NCBI GenBank assembly: GCA_051656485.1
Contig: JBOGBZ010000001.1
Location: 1-16,576, forward strand
Source: JBOFDK01 sp051656485
GTDB lineage: Bacteria > Bacillota > Clostridia > Lachnospirales > Cellulosilyticaceae
Direction of reading: 5' to 3'
DNA: 16,576 nucleotides
In this document: one piece after another, positions 7,004 to 15,244 of the stretch
Layout: every line of letters begins with the position of its first letter
Position numbering within the stretch: position 1 is the first letter of the stretch
Translations under genes and position numbers: made by a program
Notes under the pieces: model-generated
Seen by the model: the letters and a program-made list of their open reading frames with translations, nothing else
Database searches by the model: none
Told to the model about the DNA's origin: nothing

Positions 7004-8471
7004 AGTGTGTCCTCCACTTTTGTTTTGCTAGGCATCTTGCTACATTTTCGCCCAGCCATCCTCGTTCCTGCTCGATACGCCACTTAATCCATTCATGGGT
7101 ATAATCATCTGTATCCTCTGGCACCTTAAGTTCTAAGTAGCCTTCTACGCCCGACAAACTTAAATCATAAAAGCTTTCTAGGGTATCCACACCTTGGGTC
7201 GTATAAAGCTTGGCATTGTATTTACCTATCCAGTAGTCTACATTGGCATAGTTAAGCCCTATATACATGACGATAAAAGTGAAAAATACATACTTTGTAA
7301 GTTTAAACGTCTGTCGATATACCTTGATCCCTACCAACACAAAACTTATGACACCGAATAATAGTATCCAGCTCACTAACACACGCTTGAGTGTAAGCCC
7401 ATAAATTCCCATATACATCATCATCTTGGAAAGTGCTGTCACCATAATAAACAATGTGAAACCTAGGTAGTACACCGTATATCCCTTAAGCCACTTTGCC
7501 TTTGTCTTGCTATCTTTCCCTGCCGTCAGCACTTGTAATACACAAACAATGCCTAGGTTAATCCCTGCCACTGGTAACATCTCAAAGAAACCTCGTCTTG
7601 CATACTCCGCATAAGTAAAGCCTTCTGGTAGGATACCTTGGAAAGCAGAGATAAAATACGTCAATTGTGCGAGTAGATAAAGCAGGTAGACAATCCCTAC
7701 CAACGTACCTACTGTTAGCCCAACTACAAAATCTAATTTCCAGCTTTCTGCTGGCACATAGCACCTAGCACATGCTTCGCCCTCTATGATCTCACGCTGT
7801 TTCTTACCATGTGTAAGCCCCTCTATAAACCCTATAAAAGGGAAAAAGCATAGTGCAAATACAATCATTCTTAAGATAAGCCACTCCAATTCAAAGTCGA
7901 ATTGGCTCCAAATCAAGTCTATGACACCTTCGAAGGCTGGGTCAGCAACCATCAGGAAGCACATCGCTATAAACATAAGGGGTATCCCTATCACACACCC
8001 TATCAAGATGCTTTTCATATGTTTTAATTTTCTATGTCTATCTTGCGTTCCCTTAATCTCACTTGTGACTTTACTAACCGCTTCCCCCATCTTTTCAAAA
8101 GGCATCACAAGAGTCATTGGAATGACCTTAAAAAACCACATAGGCGTATAAGCTTCATAGCCATTAGTTCCAAATACTACACTCCCATGTAAGACTAATA
8201 AGCCAGCTAAAAGGAGCACATTAAAGAACTTAAGTGTATCATTGTCAAATACCGCAAAGCATAGACTTGTAAGTACAATCATCCACAGTATCCTATCCTT
8301 TAGGGCTACCCATTCCTTTCCTACTTGTCTGAGTCGCCATATCACATACACATAGTACACACCTACCGCAATAGGCACTGCAAATCCCAATCCTCCAAAG
8401 ACGATAAGTTCCAGTATGACACCTAGCAGTATACTCATCCACAGCAAATTAACTTGTTCACTATACTTCAT
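6993..8471 (-). CDS. DUF4173 domain polytopic membrane protein
   Basis: A 492-residue integral membrane protein with about ten or more hydrophobic segments and the DUF4173 signature PEGFTYAEYARRGFFEML (282-299). Function is unknown for the family. A cytoplasmic-looking loop between helices carries basic residues and a CARC pair (234-237), and the C-terminal 80 or so residues form a soluble tail rich in Trp and charged residues. ATG 8480 is in frame, but AAGGAG abuts it directly. ATG 8471 has the same AAGGAG at a 9-base spacing and is the better start. It lies 31 bases after the XRE regulator stop and overlaps the small membrane protein that follows. In the same operon are DUF2975 and YozG-like proteins, so it may be a target or partner of that regulator. 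Confidence 0.82.
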   Translation of the reverse strand: MKYSEQVNLLWMSILLGVILELIVFGGLGFAVPIAVGVYYVYVIWRLRQVGKEWVALKDRILWMIVLTSLCFAVFDNDTLKFFNVLLLAGLLVLHGSVVFGTNGYEAYTPMWFFKVIPMTLVMPFEKMGEAVSKVTSEIKGTQDRHRKLKHMKSILIGCVIGIPLMFIAMCFLMVADPAFEGVIDLIWSQFDFELEWLILRMIVFALCFFPFIGFIEGLTHGKKQREIIEGEACARCYVPAESWKLDFVVGLTVGTLVGIVYLLYLLAQLTYFISAFQGILPEGFTYAEYARRGFFEMLPVAGINLGIVCVLQVLTAGKDSKTKAKWLKGYTVYYLGFTLFIMVTALSKMMMYMGIYGLTLKRVLVSWILLFGVISFVLVGIKVYRQTFKLTKYVFFTFIVMYIGLNYANVDYWIGKYNAKLYTTQGVDTLESFYDLSLSGVEGYLELKVPEDTDDYTHEWIKWRIEQERGWLGENVARCLAKQKWRTHYEE

Positions 8472-8502
8472 CCCCGCCATCTCCTTTTATTCTTCCTTTT
8501 CT

Positions 8503-8721
8503 CTACTCCTCCATATCATCAGGCTGATACTCAAGTAAGTCTCCTGGCTGACAGTCTAGTACTTTACAGATCGCATCCAACGTCGAAAAACGTATCGCTT
8601 TTCCTTTGTTATTCTTTAAGATTGATAAGTTGGCAAGTGTCACGCCCACCTTATCTGACAATTCATTCATACTCATCTTACGCTTCGCAAGCATCACATC
8701 TAGATTTACGATAATAGCCAT
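8503..8721 (-). CDS. yozG: XRE-family transcriptional regulator, YozG-like
   Basis: A 72-residue Cro/C1-type helix-turn-helix protein, essentially only the DNA-binding domain. The sequence MAIIVNLDVMLAKRKMSMNE, then LSDKVGVTLANLSILKN, then RFSTLDAICKVLDCQPGDLLEY is the compact YozG type. There is no ligand domain. The frame could start at GTG 8730, but that codon is part of the ribosome binding site GAGGTGA, which is correctly spaced for ATG 8721. It sits 14 bases after a DUF2975 gene. The same DUF2975 plus YozG pairing occurs as yoaS-yozG in Bacillus subtilis. It probably controls its own membrane-protein operon; the signal is unknown. Confidence 0.9.
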   Translation of the reverse strand: MAIIVNLDVMLAKRKMSMNELSDKVGVTLANLSILKNNKGKAIRFSTLDAICKVLDCQPGDLLEYQPDDMEE

Positions 8722-8735
8722 CTTTCTCACCTCTC

Positions 8736-9206
8736 CTATATAGTCAATTCATTTTCTTCCTTTAGTTCAATGGCTACCTGTACCAACTTGTAAAGAATAC
8801 TACCTATAAGTGCTACCATAAAAGACCCTATGATGATGGTCCCTACTTCAATTGTAAGGTAAAGCATACGGTACTTAATAAAAAACATCGAAACAATATA
8901 GCAGAGACATATAAAAGCCGCACACAAGCTAATCATCTTTAAGTTTTTAAGGCTGCCCTCTGTGAAAGGCTCTCTTTTAATAACGCGCTTTGCTAAGTTT
9001 TTCGTATGCCATACAAGTACCCACGCTGCTGCGCCTGTGATGTATAGTAACACTAAAAACTCATAGTAATAATACTGGCTTGATAAACTTGGTCTGGCTA
9101 GAAAAGCTTGTGTAAGCCAAGGTAGTCCTATAAGCATCACTGTCAGTACCCCTAGTGTCAAAATACATAAGCCATATAAAAATTGACTTAAAAAATTATC
9201 CTTCAT
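8736..9206 (-). CDS. yoaS: DUF2975 domain membrane protein (YoaS-like)
   Basis: A 156-residue membrane protein with four predicted helices (about 9-30, 48-67, 91-110 and 117-140) and the short conserved cytoplasmic stretch REPFTEGSLKNLK (78-90) that marks DUF2975. Function is unknown. In B. subtilis and many other Bacillota it is paired with a YozG-type XRE regulator, as here. ATG 9206 is preceded by GAGGTGA with a short spacer; an in-frame GTG at 9215 is part of that ribosome binding site and is rejected as the start. It is the first gene of the four-gene operon. I saw no convincing promoter in the 60 bases before it. Confidence 0.87.
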   Translation of the reverse strand: MKDNFLSQFLYGLCILTLGVLTVMLIGLPWLTQAFLARPSLSSQYYYYEFLVLLYITGAAAWVLVWHTKNLAKRVIKREPFTEGSLKNLKMISLCAAFICLCYIVSMFFIKYRMLYLTIEVGTIIIGSFMVALIGSILYKLVQVAIELKEENELTI

Positions 9207-9264
9207 TCGAATCACCTCTTTTATTTTCTTATTCTTACCTTACCACTAAATATTCCAAAAAACA

Positions 9265-9297
9265 ATAAAAACATATCGATAAACGATATGTTTTTAT
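9265..9297 (-). terminator. Terminator of the ubiDAX-ABC transporter operon
   Basis: An inverted repeat of 14 bp (9265-9278 with 9284-9297) has a 5-base loop. On the minus strand it is followed by a T-rich tail (ATTGTTTTTT). The permease stop codon (9294-9296) is inside the stem. It separates the operon from the DUF2975 operon downstream. Confidence 0.8.
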
Positions 9298-10046
9298 CTT
9301 TCTTCTACGTATCCCTTACACAGTACACGCTCTATAAAGTCTATACTCATAAATAAGAAAAATCCTAAAAAGCTCAGGATCAAAATCCCGCCATACATAC
9401 CTAAGTAGTCCAGTCGCATCCAGCAGTCCTGTATATAGTAACCTAAGCCATGCCTAGTCCCATAGTTCTCCGCAAAAAAGAGAACAGATAAGGCCGTCCC
9501 TACGGATACCCTCATATTGGTCAAAAGTTCTGGTAAAATAGCAGGCAACGTCACCTGCCAGAACATCTGCCACTTACTTGCTCCCAAACTTTTCATGATG
9601 TGATACATCCCTTTATCAATATGAAGGATGGCATCTCTCACAACGACAATCACTTGAAATACAGTAATGAGTACAATAAGGATAATCTTTGACCCATCGC
9701 CTAATCCAAAAAGAATCATCACAATAGGTAGAAAAGCTGTCTTTGGCATCGGATACGTAAAATAAACCAGTGGGTTAAGCAGCTGATTCATCTTTTCCCA
9801 AGTCCCCATAAGTATCCCGATAACCATCCCTATTGCTACAGCAATGCCTAATCCTAGTATGACTCTATACAAACTTGCTACCACATGCCATTTCACTCCC
9901 GCAGCAATGACTTTAGGCAAGTAGCCATACACCTTCCCAGGCCCAGGCAATGCCATTGTATGCATCATGTTTGCTGCTACAAACCACACTATATGTAGGA
10001 TTAAAAACCCTTGTATAAAGTAGCGTACTCTAGATTTAATCTGCAT
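9294..10046 (-). CDS. ABC transporter permease, TauC/SsuC/ThiX type
   Basis: A 250-residue inner-membrane subunit of an importer with about six helices. The cytoplasmic coupling (EAA) loop lies about 151-171 (SLGASKWQMFWQVTLPAILP) with its conserved Gly and downstream Pro. The region NPLVYFTYPMPKTAFLPI (91-108) is characteristic of the nitrate/sulfonate/taurine/pyrimidine-precursor class. ATG 10046 follows AAGGAGGG and overlaps the ATPase gene by 11 bases, so the two are translationally coupled. It is the last gene of the operon. The transported compound cannot be read from the permease; genomic context points to a precursor used by the UbiD/UbiA/UbiX enzymes. Confidence 0.9.
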   Translation of the reverse strand: MQIKSRVRYFIQGFLILHIVWFVAANMMHTMALPGPGKVYGYLPKVIAAGVKWHVVASLYRVILGLGIAVAIGMVIGILMGTWEKMNQLLNPLVYFTYPMPKTAFLPIVMILFGLGDGSKIILIVLITVFQVIVVVRDAILHIDKGMYHIMKSLGASKWQMFWQVTLPAILPELLTNMRVSVGTALSVLFFAENYGTRHGLGYYIQDCWMRLDYLGMYGGILILSFLGFFLFMSIDFIERVLCKGYVEER

Positions 10047-10797
10047 ATCCGTCTCCCTCCTTCATACAATTTTTGATGTTGTTATAAAGGGCTTTAAAGG
10101 CTGGTTCTTCTCTAAATGCCTTCTTACCAAACAGAGGGTTCTCAATACTTTTGATGATACGCCCTGGTGCATGACTCATCACAATAATCTTTGTCCCCAT
10201 ATAAAGTGCTTCTTCGATACTATGGGTTACCACAAGACTTGTACAGCCATGCTTCTTCCATATATCTAAAAATAATGCAATTGCATCCTCTTTGATGATG
10301 GCATCTAAAGCTGAAAAAGGCTCATCCATCAGCACGATACTTGGTGCAAAAGAAAAAGCCCTTGCGATGGCCACCCGCTGCTTTTGACCTCCACTTAAAG
10401 TCACCGGATACCGCTTTCCTAAGTCTGCAATACCCAATTCCTGTAGCAGTCCCTGAATATCATCCTTCATTTGCTCCGTGATTTTTATCCCCTTTACCTT
10501 ATAGGGTAATACACAGTTTTGGTAGACTGTCTTCCATTGCAGCAAGCCATACCCTTGAGGTATATAGCCGATGGCATCTTTTCCATAGTTTATAGGCGCT
10601 TGATTGAATGCCACACTTCCTTCATAGCCCGTCTGAATACCACCTAATACTTTTAACAACGTAGACTTCCCGCATCCCGACGGCCCAATAAGTACGACAA
10701 TTTCACCTTGCTGTATATTTAAATCGATAGGTCCTACTATCTGTACCTGCTCACCTTTACTTTCATAGGCCACTGATACATTTTTTATCTCTAACAT
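10036..10797 (-). CDS. ABC transporter ATP-binding protein, TauB/SsuB/ThiZ type
   Basis: A 253-residue ATPase with all nucleotide-binding motifs: Walker A GPSGCGKST (38-46), Q-loop Q81, signature LSGGQ (134-138), Walker B IVLMDEP (154-160), D-loop SALD (162-165) and switch His192. The motif THSIEEALYMGTKIIVMS and the length match the nitrate/sulfonate-type importers. It energises uptake with the adjoining permease and the lipoprotein encoded upstream. ATG 10797 is preceded by AAGGAGG with a 6-base spacer. A 123-base gap holding a terminator-like structure separates it from the binding-protein gene, whereas the other junctions in the operon are within 15 bases or overlap. Confidence 0.94.
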   Translation of the reverse strand: MLEIKNVSVAYESKGEQVQIVGPIDLNIQQGEIVVLIGPSGCGKSTLLKVLGGIQTGYEGSVAFNQAPINYGKDAIGYIPQGYGLLQWKTVYQNCVLPYKVKGIKITEQMKDDIQGLLQELGIADLGKRYPVTLSGGQKQRVAIARAFSFAPSIVLMDEPFSALDAIIKEDAIALFLDIWKKHGCTSLVVTHSIEEALYMGTKIIVMSHAPGRIIKSIENPLFGKKAFREEPAFKALYNNIKNCMKEGDGYAD

Positions 10798-10849
10798 TTG
10801 CTGCCTCCTTTCCTAAGCCTCTCTTTATGTACTGCTCATTTATTTATCT

Positions 10850-10913
10850 AAAAAAAGCCACCAAGGTGTAGCAACTACATGGTTTTCCATATATTCACTA
10901 TCCTTTGGTGACC
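10850..10913 (-). terminator. Internal terminator-like structure between binding-protein and ATPase genes
   Basis: On the minus strand a ten-pair stem (10904-10913 side with 10857-10866, one bulged A and one G-T pair) is followed at once by seven T residues (10856-10850). The 35-base loop can itself fold into two small hairpins, ATGG-AAAA-CCAT and GTAG-TTG-CTAC. It lies in the only wide gap of the operon. It probably works as a partial terminator or 3' stabiliser, giving more binding protein than ATPase and permease; a ligand-sensing role is possible but unsupported. Confidence 0.6.
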
Positions 10914-10920
10914 TTATAGC

Positions 10921-11871
10921 TTACTGAATACCGACTTCACTTACTACGTCTTGTGCTGTAAGTTCTTTTGTTAGAAGTCCTTTAGCTTTTGACCATGCTA
11001 ATACTTCTTCGATTTCCTCTGCTGGAGGAAGTGCATTTTTTCTAAAGTTTGGTAGGACAATCTGTCCCTTCATCGTTTCTGGATAACCTACTATTTGTAT
11101 GATTGTATCTTCATACTCACTTATATCTGTGGTATTGAGATAATCCACTGCTTCATTGTATGCATCAAAGAATCCTTTGATTGCTGATGTCTTATGATCG
11201 ATGGCTCCTTGTAAAAATGCCGTCACTGAAATGTATGGCCCTGTGCTATCTACTTGTGCAATCATCTTACCGCCTGCTCCTATAGCTGCATCTGAAAATG
11301 GACTTGGCATAACTGCTGCATCTACTTCGCCTGCATTAAGCATTTCAAGACGTGTAGGCATTGGTGGAATCACTACTTTTTCTACATCTGTTGGCGCCAT
11401 ATCGAAAGCTTCTAGCATCTTATCTAATGTGTACTCAATCACTGTATTCTCTGAAATAGCTACTTTTTTACCTACTAGATCACTCATACTTGTGATACCA
11501 CTATTCGCACCTGCTACAAAGGTAAAGGCACCATCTGTAATACCTGTGATTTTCATATCCACGCCTGCATTTTGGTAAATAGCTATGGCAATCTCATCAC
11601 AAATAACACCATCTAACTCACCTGCTTGAAGTGCTGCATCACGGTCTTTTGCAGCTTTAAAAATCTCCACATTAACGTCTACACCTGCCGCATCAAATAA
11701 CCCTTTTTCCTCGGCAATGATAAGTGGTACTGCATCTACTGAACCCATAACACCTATTGTCAATGACTTCGCACCTTCTTCTGGTACTGGTGTAGGATTC
11801 GGTGTACCACCACATCCTACTAGCGATGCAGCTAATAAACCTGCTAATACTAAACTTAATTTCTTTTTCAT
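10921..11871 (-). CDS. ABC transporter substrate-binding lipoprotein, NMT1/TauA-like
   Basis: A 316-residue secreted lipoprotein. The signal peptide has a KKK start, a hydrophobic core and the lipobox LVGC, with lipidation expected at Cys20. A short Pro-rich linker (TPNPTPVPEEG) leads into a periplasmic-binding-protein type 2 fold: SLTIGVMGSVDAVPLIIAEE, then KGLFDAAGVDVNVEIF, then LDGVICDEIAIAI and LVGKKVAI. This is the NMT1/THI5/TauA group, which binds sulfonates, nitrate, pyrimidines or aromatic compounds. The CCCFC iron motif of THI5 enzymes is absent, so it is a binding protein and not a pyrimidine synthase. The ATG lies one base after the ubiX stop, with GGAG seven bases before it. This tight coupling to ubiX is the strongest sign that the ligand feeds the UbiD/UbiA/UbiX enzymes. 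The ligand itself is unknown. Confidence 0.9.
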   Translation of the reverse strand: MKKKLSLVLAGLLAASLVGCGGTPNPTPVPEEGAKSLTIGVMGSVDAVPLIIAEEKGLFDAAGVDVNVEIFKAAKDRDAALQAGELDGVICDEIAIAIYQNAGVDMKITGITDGAFTFVAGANSGITSMSDLVGKKVAISENTVIEYTLDKMLEAFDMAPTDVEKVVIPPMPTRLEMLNAGEVDAAVMPSPFSDAAIGAGGKMIAQVDSTGPYISVTAFLQGAIDHKTSAIKGFFDAYNEAVDYLNTTDISEYEDTIIQIVGYPETMKGQIVLPNFRKNALPPAEEIEEVLAWSKAKGLLTKELTAQDVVSEVGIQ

Positions 11872-11872
11872 G

Positions 11873-12448
11873 TCAACTCTCCCATTTCGTAAATAATGTA
11901 TTTTCTATAGCTAAATGATCTAATAGCTTACCTACCACAAAATCCACCATTTCTTCCATCGATGTTGGCTTATGATAAAAGCCTGGCATCGCAGGTAGGA
12001 TGGTAACGCCCTGCTGTGATAAGGTCAGCATATTTTGCAAGTGAATACTACTAAAAGGGGTCTCCCTCGGTACAATCACAAGCTTTCGCTTTTCTTTAAT
12101 AGCTACATCTGCTGCCCTTGTCATAAGATTTCTCGATAACCCATGGGCAATCTCTGCTAAAGTTCCCATAGAGCACGGTAAGATAATGACCGCATCTACT
12201 ACATGTGAGCCACTCGCTACACTTGCAAAAAGATTATCTCTATCCTCAATGAAGATGTGTTCATAATGTGTCTTAAGACCTTCAACCCATTCTTCTAAAG
12301 CAATGCCTAACTCATACTCAAAAACAGCTTCTCCCGTTCTTGTCGCAATAATGTGTATAAACATCCCTTTACCTATAAGCTCTTCTATTAGCCTCTTGGC
12401 ATAAATACTCCCACTGGCTCCAGTGATACCTACTACTATTTTCTTCAT
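11873..12448 (-). CDS. ubiX: UbiX-family flavin prenyltransferase
   Basis: A 191-residue flavoprotein that joins dimethylallyl phosphate to FMN, making the prenylated FMN cofactor needed by UbiD decarboxylases. It has the FMN-binding GITGASGS (8-15), the LPCSMGTLAEIAHGLSRNL block (about 90-108), RAADVAIKEKRKLVIVPRETP (111-131) and the C-terminal MPGFYHKP motif, all diagnostic for UbiX/Pad1. Length is normal. GAGG with a 7-base spacer precedes ATG 12448, 15 bases after ubiA. Its partner UbiD is in the same operon. In a futalosine menaquinone setting it would be called MqnM. Confidence 0.96.
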   Translation of the reverse strand: MKKIVVGITGASGSIYAKRLIEELIGKGMFIHIIATRTGEAVFEYELGIALEEWVEGLKTHYEHIFIEDRDNLFASVASGSHVVDAVIILPCSMGTLAEIAHGLSRNLMTRAADVAIKEKRKLVIVPRETPFSSIHLQNMLTLSQQGVTILPAMPGFYHKPTSMEEMVDFVVGKLLDHLAIENTLFTKWES

Positions 12449-12463
12449 TTGTTTTCCTCTATT

Positions 12464-13339
12464 CTAAAATAGCGCTGCTAGCATCCCAAACACCAAGAAA
12501 ACCACACTAATGACTTGATTGATTTGATAAGATGCCACTTTAACATTGCTTAAATGATCAGGTGATACCATTCTATGTTGGACGATAAATAATATACCAA
12601 TAATACCCATACCTGTCTGATACACACTCCCTAGTTCATTGCTTAGTATCCCTACTAATACCAATGTCATCCAAGCTACTAAGTGGAAAATCCTTGAAAT
12701 AATCAATGCTCTGGCAACCCCAAAGCGTACTGGGATAGACCATAAACCTTGCTCTTTATCAAAGTCATAATCCTGTGCCCCATAAATAATATCAAAGCCA
12801 GCCACCCATAAAGTATTTGCCACACCCATAAGAAGGGGAATCATGCCAAATTCACCCGTTACTGCGAGCCAAGCACCCACAGGAGCTGCCGCTGACGTAA
12901 TCCCTAGAATCAGATGGCATGCCCATGTAAAACGCTTCGTATAAGAATAAAGTGTCATAAGTACCAGTGCCAGTGGCGATAAAATCAAGCACATCGGATT
13001 CAGCATCCCTGCTGCTATGACCATGATAACAAAGCAAATGACTGTAAAAACGATAACTTCTTTCTTTCGCATAAGGCCTTGTGGTATCTGCCTGGTGGCA
13101 GTACGCTGATTCTTCCCATCAATCTCTGCATCAATGACACGATTAATCGCATTAGCGCCTGTACGTGCACTAAGAAAGGCTACCAACACCCAAAAAATGG
13201 TATGAAAACTTGGTCTGCCATCACTTGCTAACAGCATCGAAATGACAGCAAATGATAATGAAAAAATAGTATGTGAGAACATCACCAATGTTCCATAGTC
13301 CGTTACTTTTGTCTTTAACTTATCCATTACTTTAGTCAA
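12464..13339 (-). CDS. ubiA: UbiA-family aromatic prenyltransferase (MqnP-like)
   Basis: A 291-residue membrane enzyme with about eight or nine helices that transfers a polyprenyl chain from its diphosphate to an aromatic acceptor. The two Asp-rich metal motifs are present: N66-R67-x2-D70-x3-D74 followed by NQRTATRQIPQG, and D183-x2-Y186-x2-Q189-D190-x3-D194. Its partners UbiD and UbiX resemble those of the futalosine pathway, where MqnP prenylates 1,4-dihydroxy-6-naphthoate; 4-hydroxybenzoate is the other candidate acceptor. The start is probably TTG 13339, which has GGAGG nine bases before it and overlaps the ubiD stop by 8 bases. ATG 13327 is in frame but has no spaced ribosome binding site. 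No polyprenyl diphosphate synthase gene is in the window. The acceptor is inferred. Confidence 0.92.
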   Translation of the reverse strand: MTKVMDKLKTKVTDYGTLVMFSHTIFSLSFAVISMLLASDGRPSFHTIFWVLVAFLSARTGANAINRVIDAEIDGKNQRTATRQIPQGLMRKKEVIVFTVICFVIMVIAAGMLNPMCLILSPLALVLMTLYSYTKRFTWACHLILGITSAAAPVGAWLAVTGEFGMIPLLMGVANTLWVAGFDIIYGAQDYDFDKEQGLWSIPVRFGVARALIISRIFHLVAWMTLVLVGILSNELGSVYQTGMGIIGILFIVQHRMVSPDHLSNVKVASYQINQVISVVFLVFGMLAALF

Positions 13340-15140
13340 TCCCGTATTCCTCCCAATGCTTTGTTACGTGTACCTTTACCTCTTCACTCATGACGATATC
13401 TTCTGGCCATTCTCGGAAATGACCATCAGCTGTGGTCTTCTTAGTAGCATCAATGACTACCTTTACCTTACCCGCACCCATTTCCTTTATGTGAATATCT
13501 CTCTTGGCATCAATATTATTAAATAGCTTCCAGCTTACAACGCTCGCCTGATCTAAATCCACATGCTCGTCTACAATGATGCATACATGTGATGTCGCTG
13601 CTTCATCCGCGAAGAATAGCTCTCTCACTTTTTTGGCTTCTTCAGCTGTCTCTTTATGAATGCTAACAAGGGTATAACCTTTAAAGATGCCCTCTTTCAT
13701 AAGCTTCACTTCGCGGATCATCTCGCCTTCTAATGTCGCTTCTTGTGCTGTACTAGCTGCCTTATGCCATTGTTCTCTGCCTTTTTCCATTGGTAGTGGT
13801 GTGGTGGCATCGAGCCCTAGTCTACAGCCGTAATGTGCGCTAGGTGATGCATGGTCTAAAGCATCTAACGGTCCTTGAGAGAAAATCATATCTTCCATCG
13901 GCCATACATTTTCTAGTACACACGCTGCTACGCTAGCATAATCACTAGGCTTTACTGCTTCATCTACGACAATGACCATTTTTGTATACATCATTTGCCC
14001 CATACCCCATACCGTATTCATTACTTTCTTGGCATGTCCTGGATAACGTTTCTTAATACTTACAATCACACAACCATGAAATACCCCTTCTAACGGGAAG
14101 TCGATGTCCACAATCTCAGGGCTTATCATACGTAGTAACGGTAAGAATAAACGTTCAGTTGCCTTACCGATATAACAATCCTCCATAGGTGGCTGTCCTA
14201 CAATCGTCGCTGGATACACGGGCTTTTTCTTATGGGTAATACAAGTCACATGGAATGCTGGGTAGTCATCTGCTAAAGAATAATACCCAGTATGGTCTCC
14301 GAAAGGACCTTCGTGACGAAGCGCTTCATTCACATCCACGTATCCTTCTATGACAAACTCTGCTTCTGCTGGCACATAAATATCATTGGTGATAGACTTC
14401 ACCATCTTCACAGGCATCTTACGAAGGTACCCTGCAAACATCATTTCATCTATCATCTTTGGAAGAGGTGCTGTGGCTGCATAGGTAATGGCAGGGTCAC
14501 ATCCTAGTACCACTGATACCGGCATCTTACCGTCTAGCTTTTTATAGCTTTCATAAATCTCACGGCCATCTTTATGCCAATGCCAATGCATCCCTGTAGT
14601 ATTCTTATCGAATACTTGTAAACGATACATCCCCATATTTTGTATACCGGTCTTCGGATCTTTAGTCATTACCAGTGGCAACGTAAAGAAAGGACCACCA
14701 TCTTCAGGCCAGCAATGTAAGACGGGTAATGTACTTAAGTCTGGCTCCATCTCTATAACTTCTTGGCAACTTCCTTTCCCCGGAAGTTTAATAGGAAATA
14801 CTGCTGCTAGTCGGCTTAGTCTCGGTGCTGACTTTGCAATATTCATCAGTCCCATATAATTCGTCATATCTAAAAACTTCTCTAAATCTTTCTCCAAGTC
14901 TTCAAAATGCTTCACACCTAGTGCCATACTCATTCTTTCATAAGTTCCCATAGCATTCATAAGGACAGGATACGCTGACCCTTTAACATTTTCAAAAAGA
15001 AGGGCTGGACCATACTTCTTAGAAACCCTATCTGTAATCTCCGTAATTTCCAAATGGGAATCTACTTGTTTTTGAACACGCTTTAATTCACCTTTTTTTT
15101 CTAAAGCAGTTATGAAACTTTGCAAATTTTTATAACTCAT
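13332..15140 (-). CDS. ubiD: UbiD-family prenyl-FMN-dependent decarboxylase (MqnL-like)
   Basis: A 602-residue cytoplasmic decarboxylase that removes a carboxyl group from an aromatic or unsaturated acid using the UbiX-made cofactor. Visible are the cofactor-binding block QNMGMYRLQVFDKNTTGMHW (167-186) with Arg173, and the catalytic HEGPFGDHTGYYS block (276-288) with Glu277 and Asp282. These form the Arg-Glu-Asp triad of UbiD enzymes. The length of about 600, rather than about 490 as in classical UbiD, resembles the menaquinone-type MqnL. It is the first gene of the six-gene operon. ATG 15140 is preceded by GGAG with a 7-base spacer, and its 3' end overlaps ubiA by 8 bases. It most likely decarboxylates the prenylated product of UbiA; the exact substrate is inferred. 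Confidence 0.95.
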   Translation of the reverse strand: MSYKNLQSFITALEKKGELKRVQKQVDSHLEITEITDRVSKKYGPALLFENVKGSAYPVLMNAMGTYERMSMALGVKHFEDLEKDLEKFLDMTNYMGLMNIAKSAPRLSRLAAVFPIKLPGKGSCQEVIEMEPDLSTLPVLHCWPEDGGPFFTLPLVMTKDPKTGIQNMGMYRLQVFDKNTTGMHWHWHKDGREIYESYKKLDGKMPVSVVLGCDPAITYAATAPLPKMIDEMMFAGYLRKMPVKMVKSITNDIYVPAEAEFVIEGYVDVNEALRHEGPFGDHTGYYSLADDYPAFHVTCITHKKKPVYPATIVGQPPMEDCYIGKATERLFLPLLRMISPEIVDIDFPLEGVFHGCVIVSIKKRYPGHAKKVMNTVWGMGQMMYTKMVIVVDEAVKPSDYASVAACVLENVWPMEDMIFSQGPLDALDHASPSAHYGCRLGLDATTPLPMEKGREQWHKAASTAQEATLEGEMIREVKLMKEGIFKGYTLVSIHKETAEEAKKVRELFFADEAATSHVCIIVDEHVDLDQASVVSWKLFNNIDAKRDIHIKEMGAGKVKVVIDATKKTTADGHFREWPEDIVMSEEVKVHVTKHWEEYGID

Positions 15141-15244
15141 TTTTCTTCTCCACGTCGTTTGTCTTATCTAACTAGTATTTTTAGGAGTGTTTTATCCTAT
15201 ACATTTATTTTTATCATTTTTTTCCATTTTATTGCTGTTTACAG

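Noticed and set aside
9294..11871. Thiamine-precursor (ThiXYZ) importer
   Set aside because: The binding protein is of the NMT1/THI5 superfamily, but no thiamine genes and no TPP riboswitch core (CUGAGA and ACCUGA blocks) are found before the operon, and it is coupled to ubiX rather than to thi genes. The nearby yjbQ is on the other strand in its own unit.
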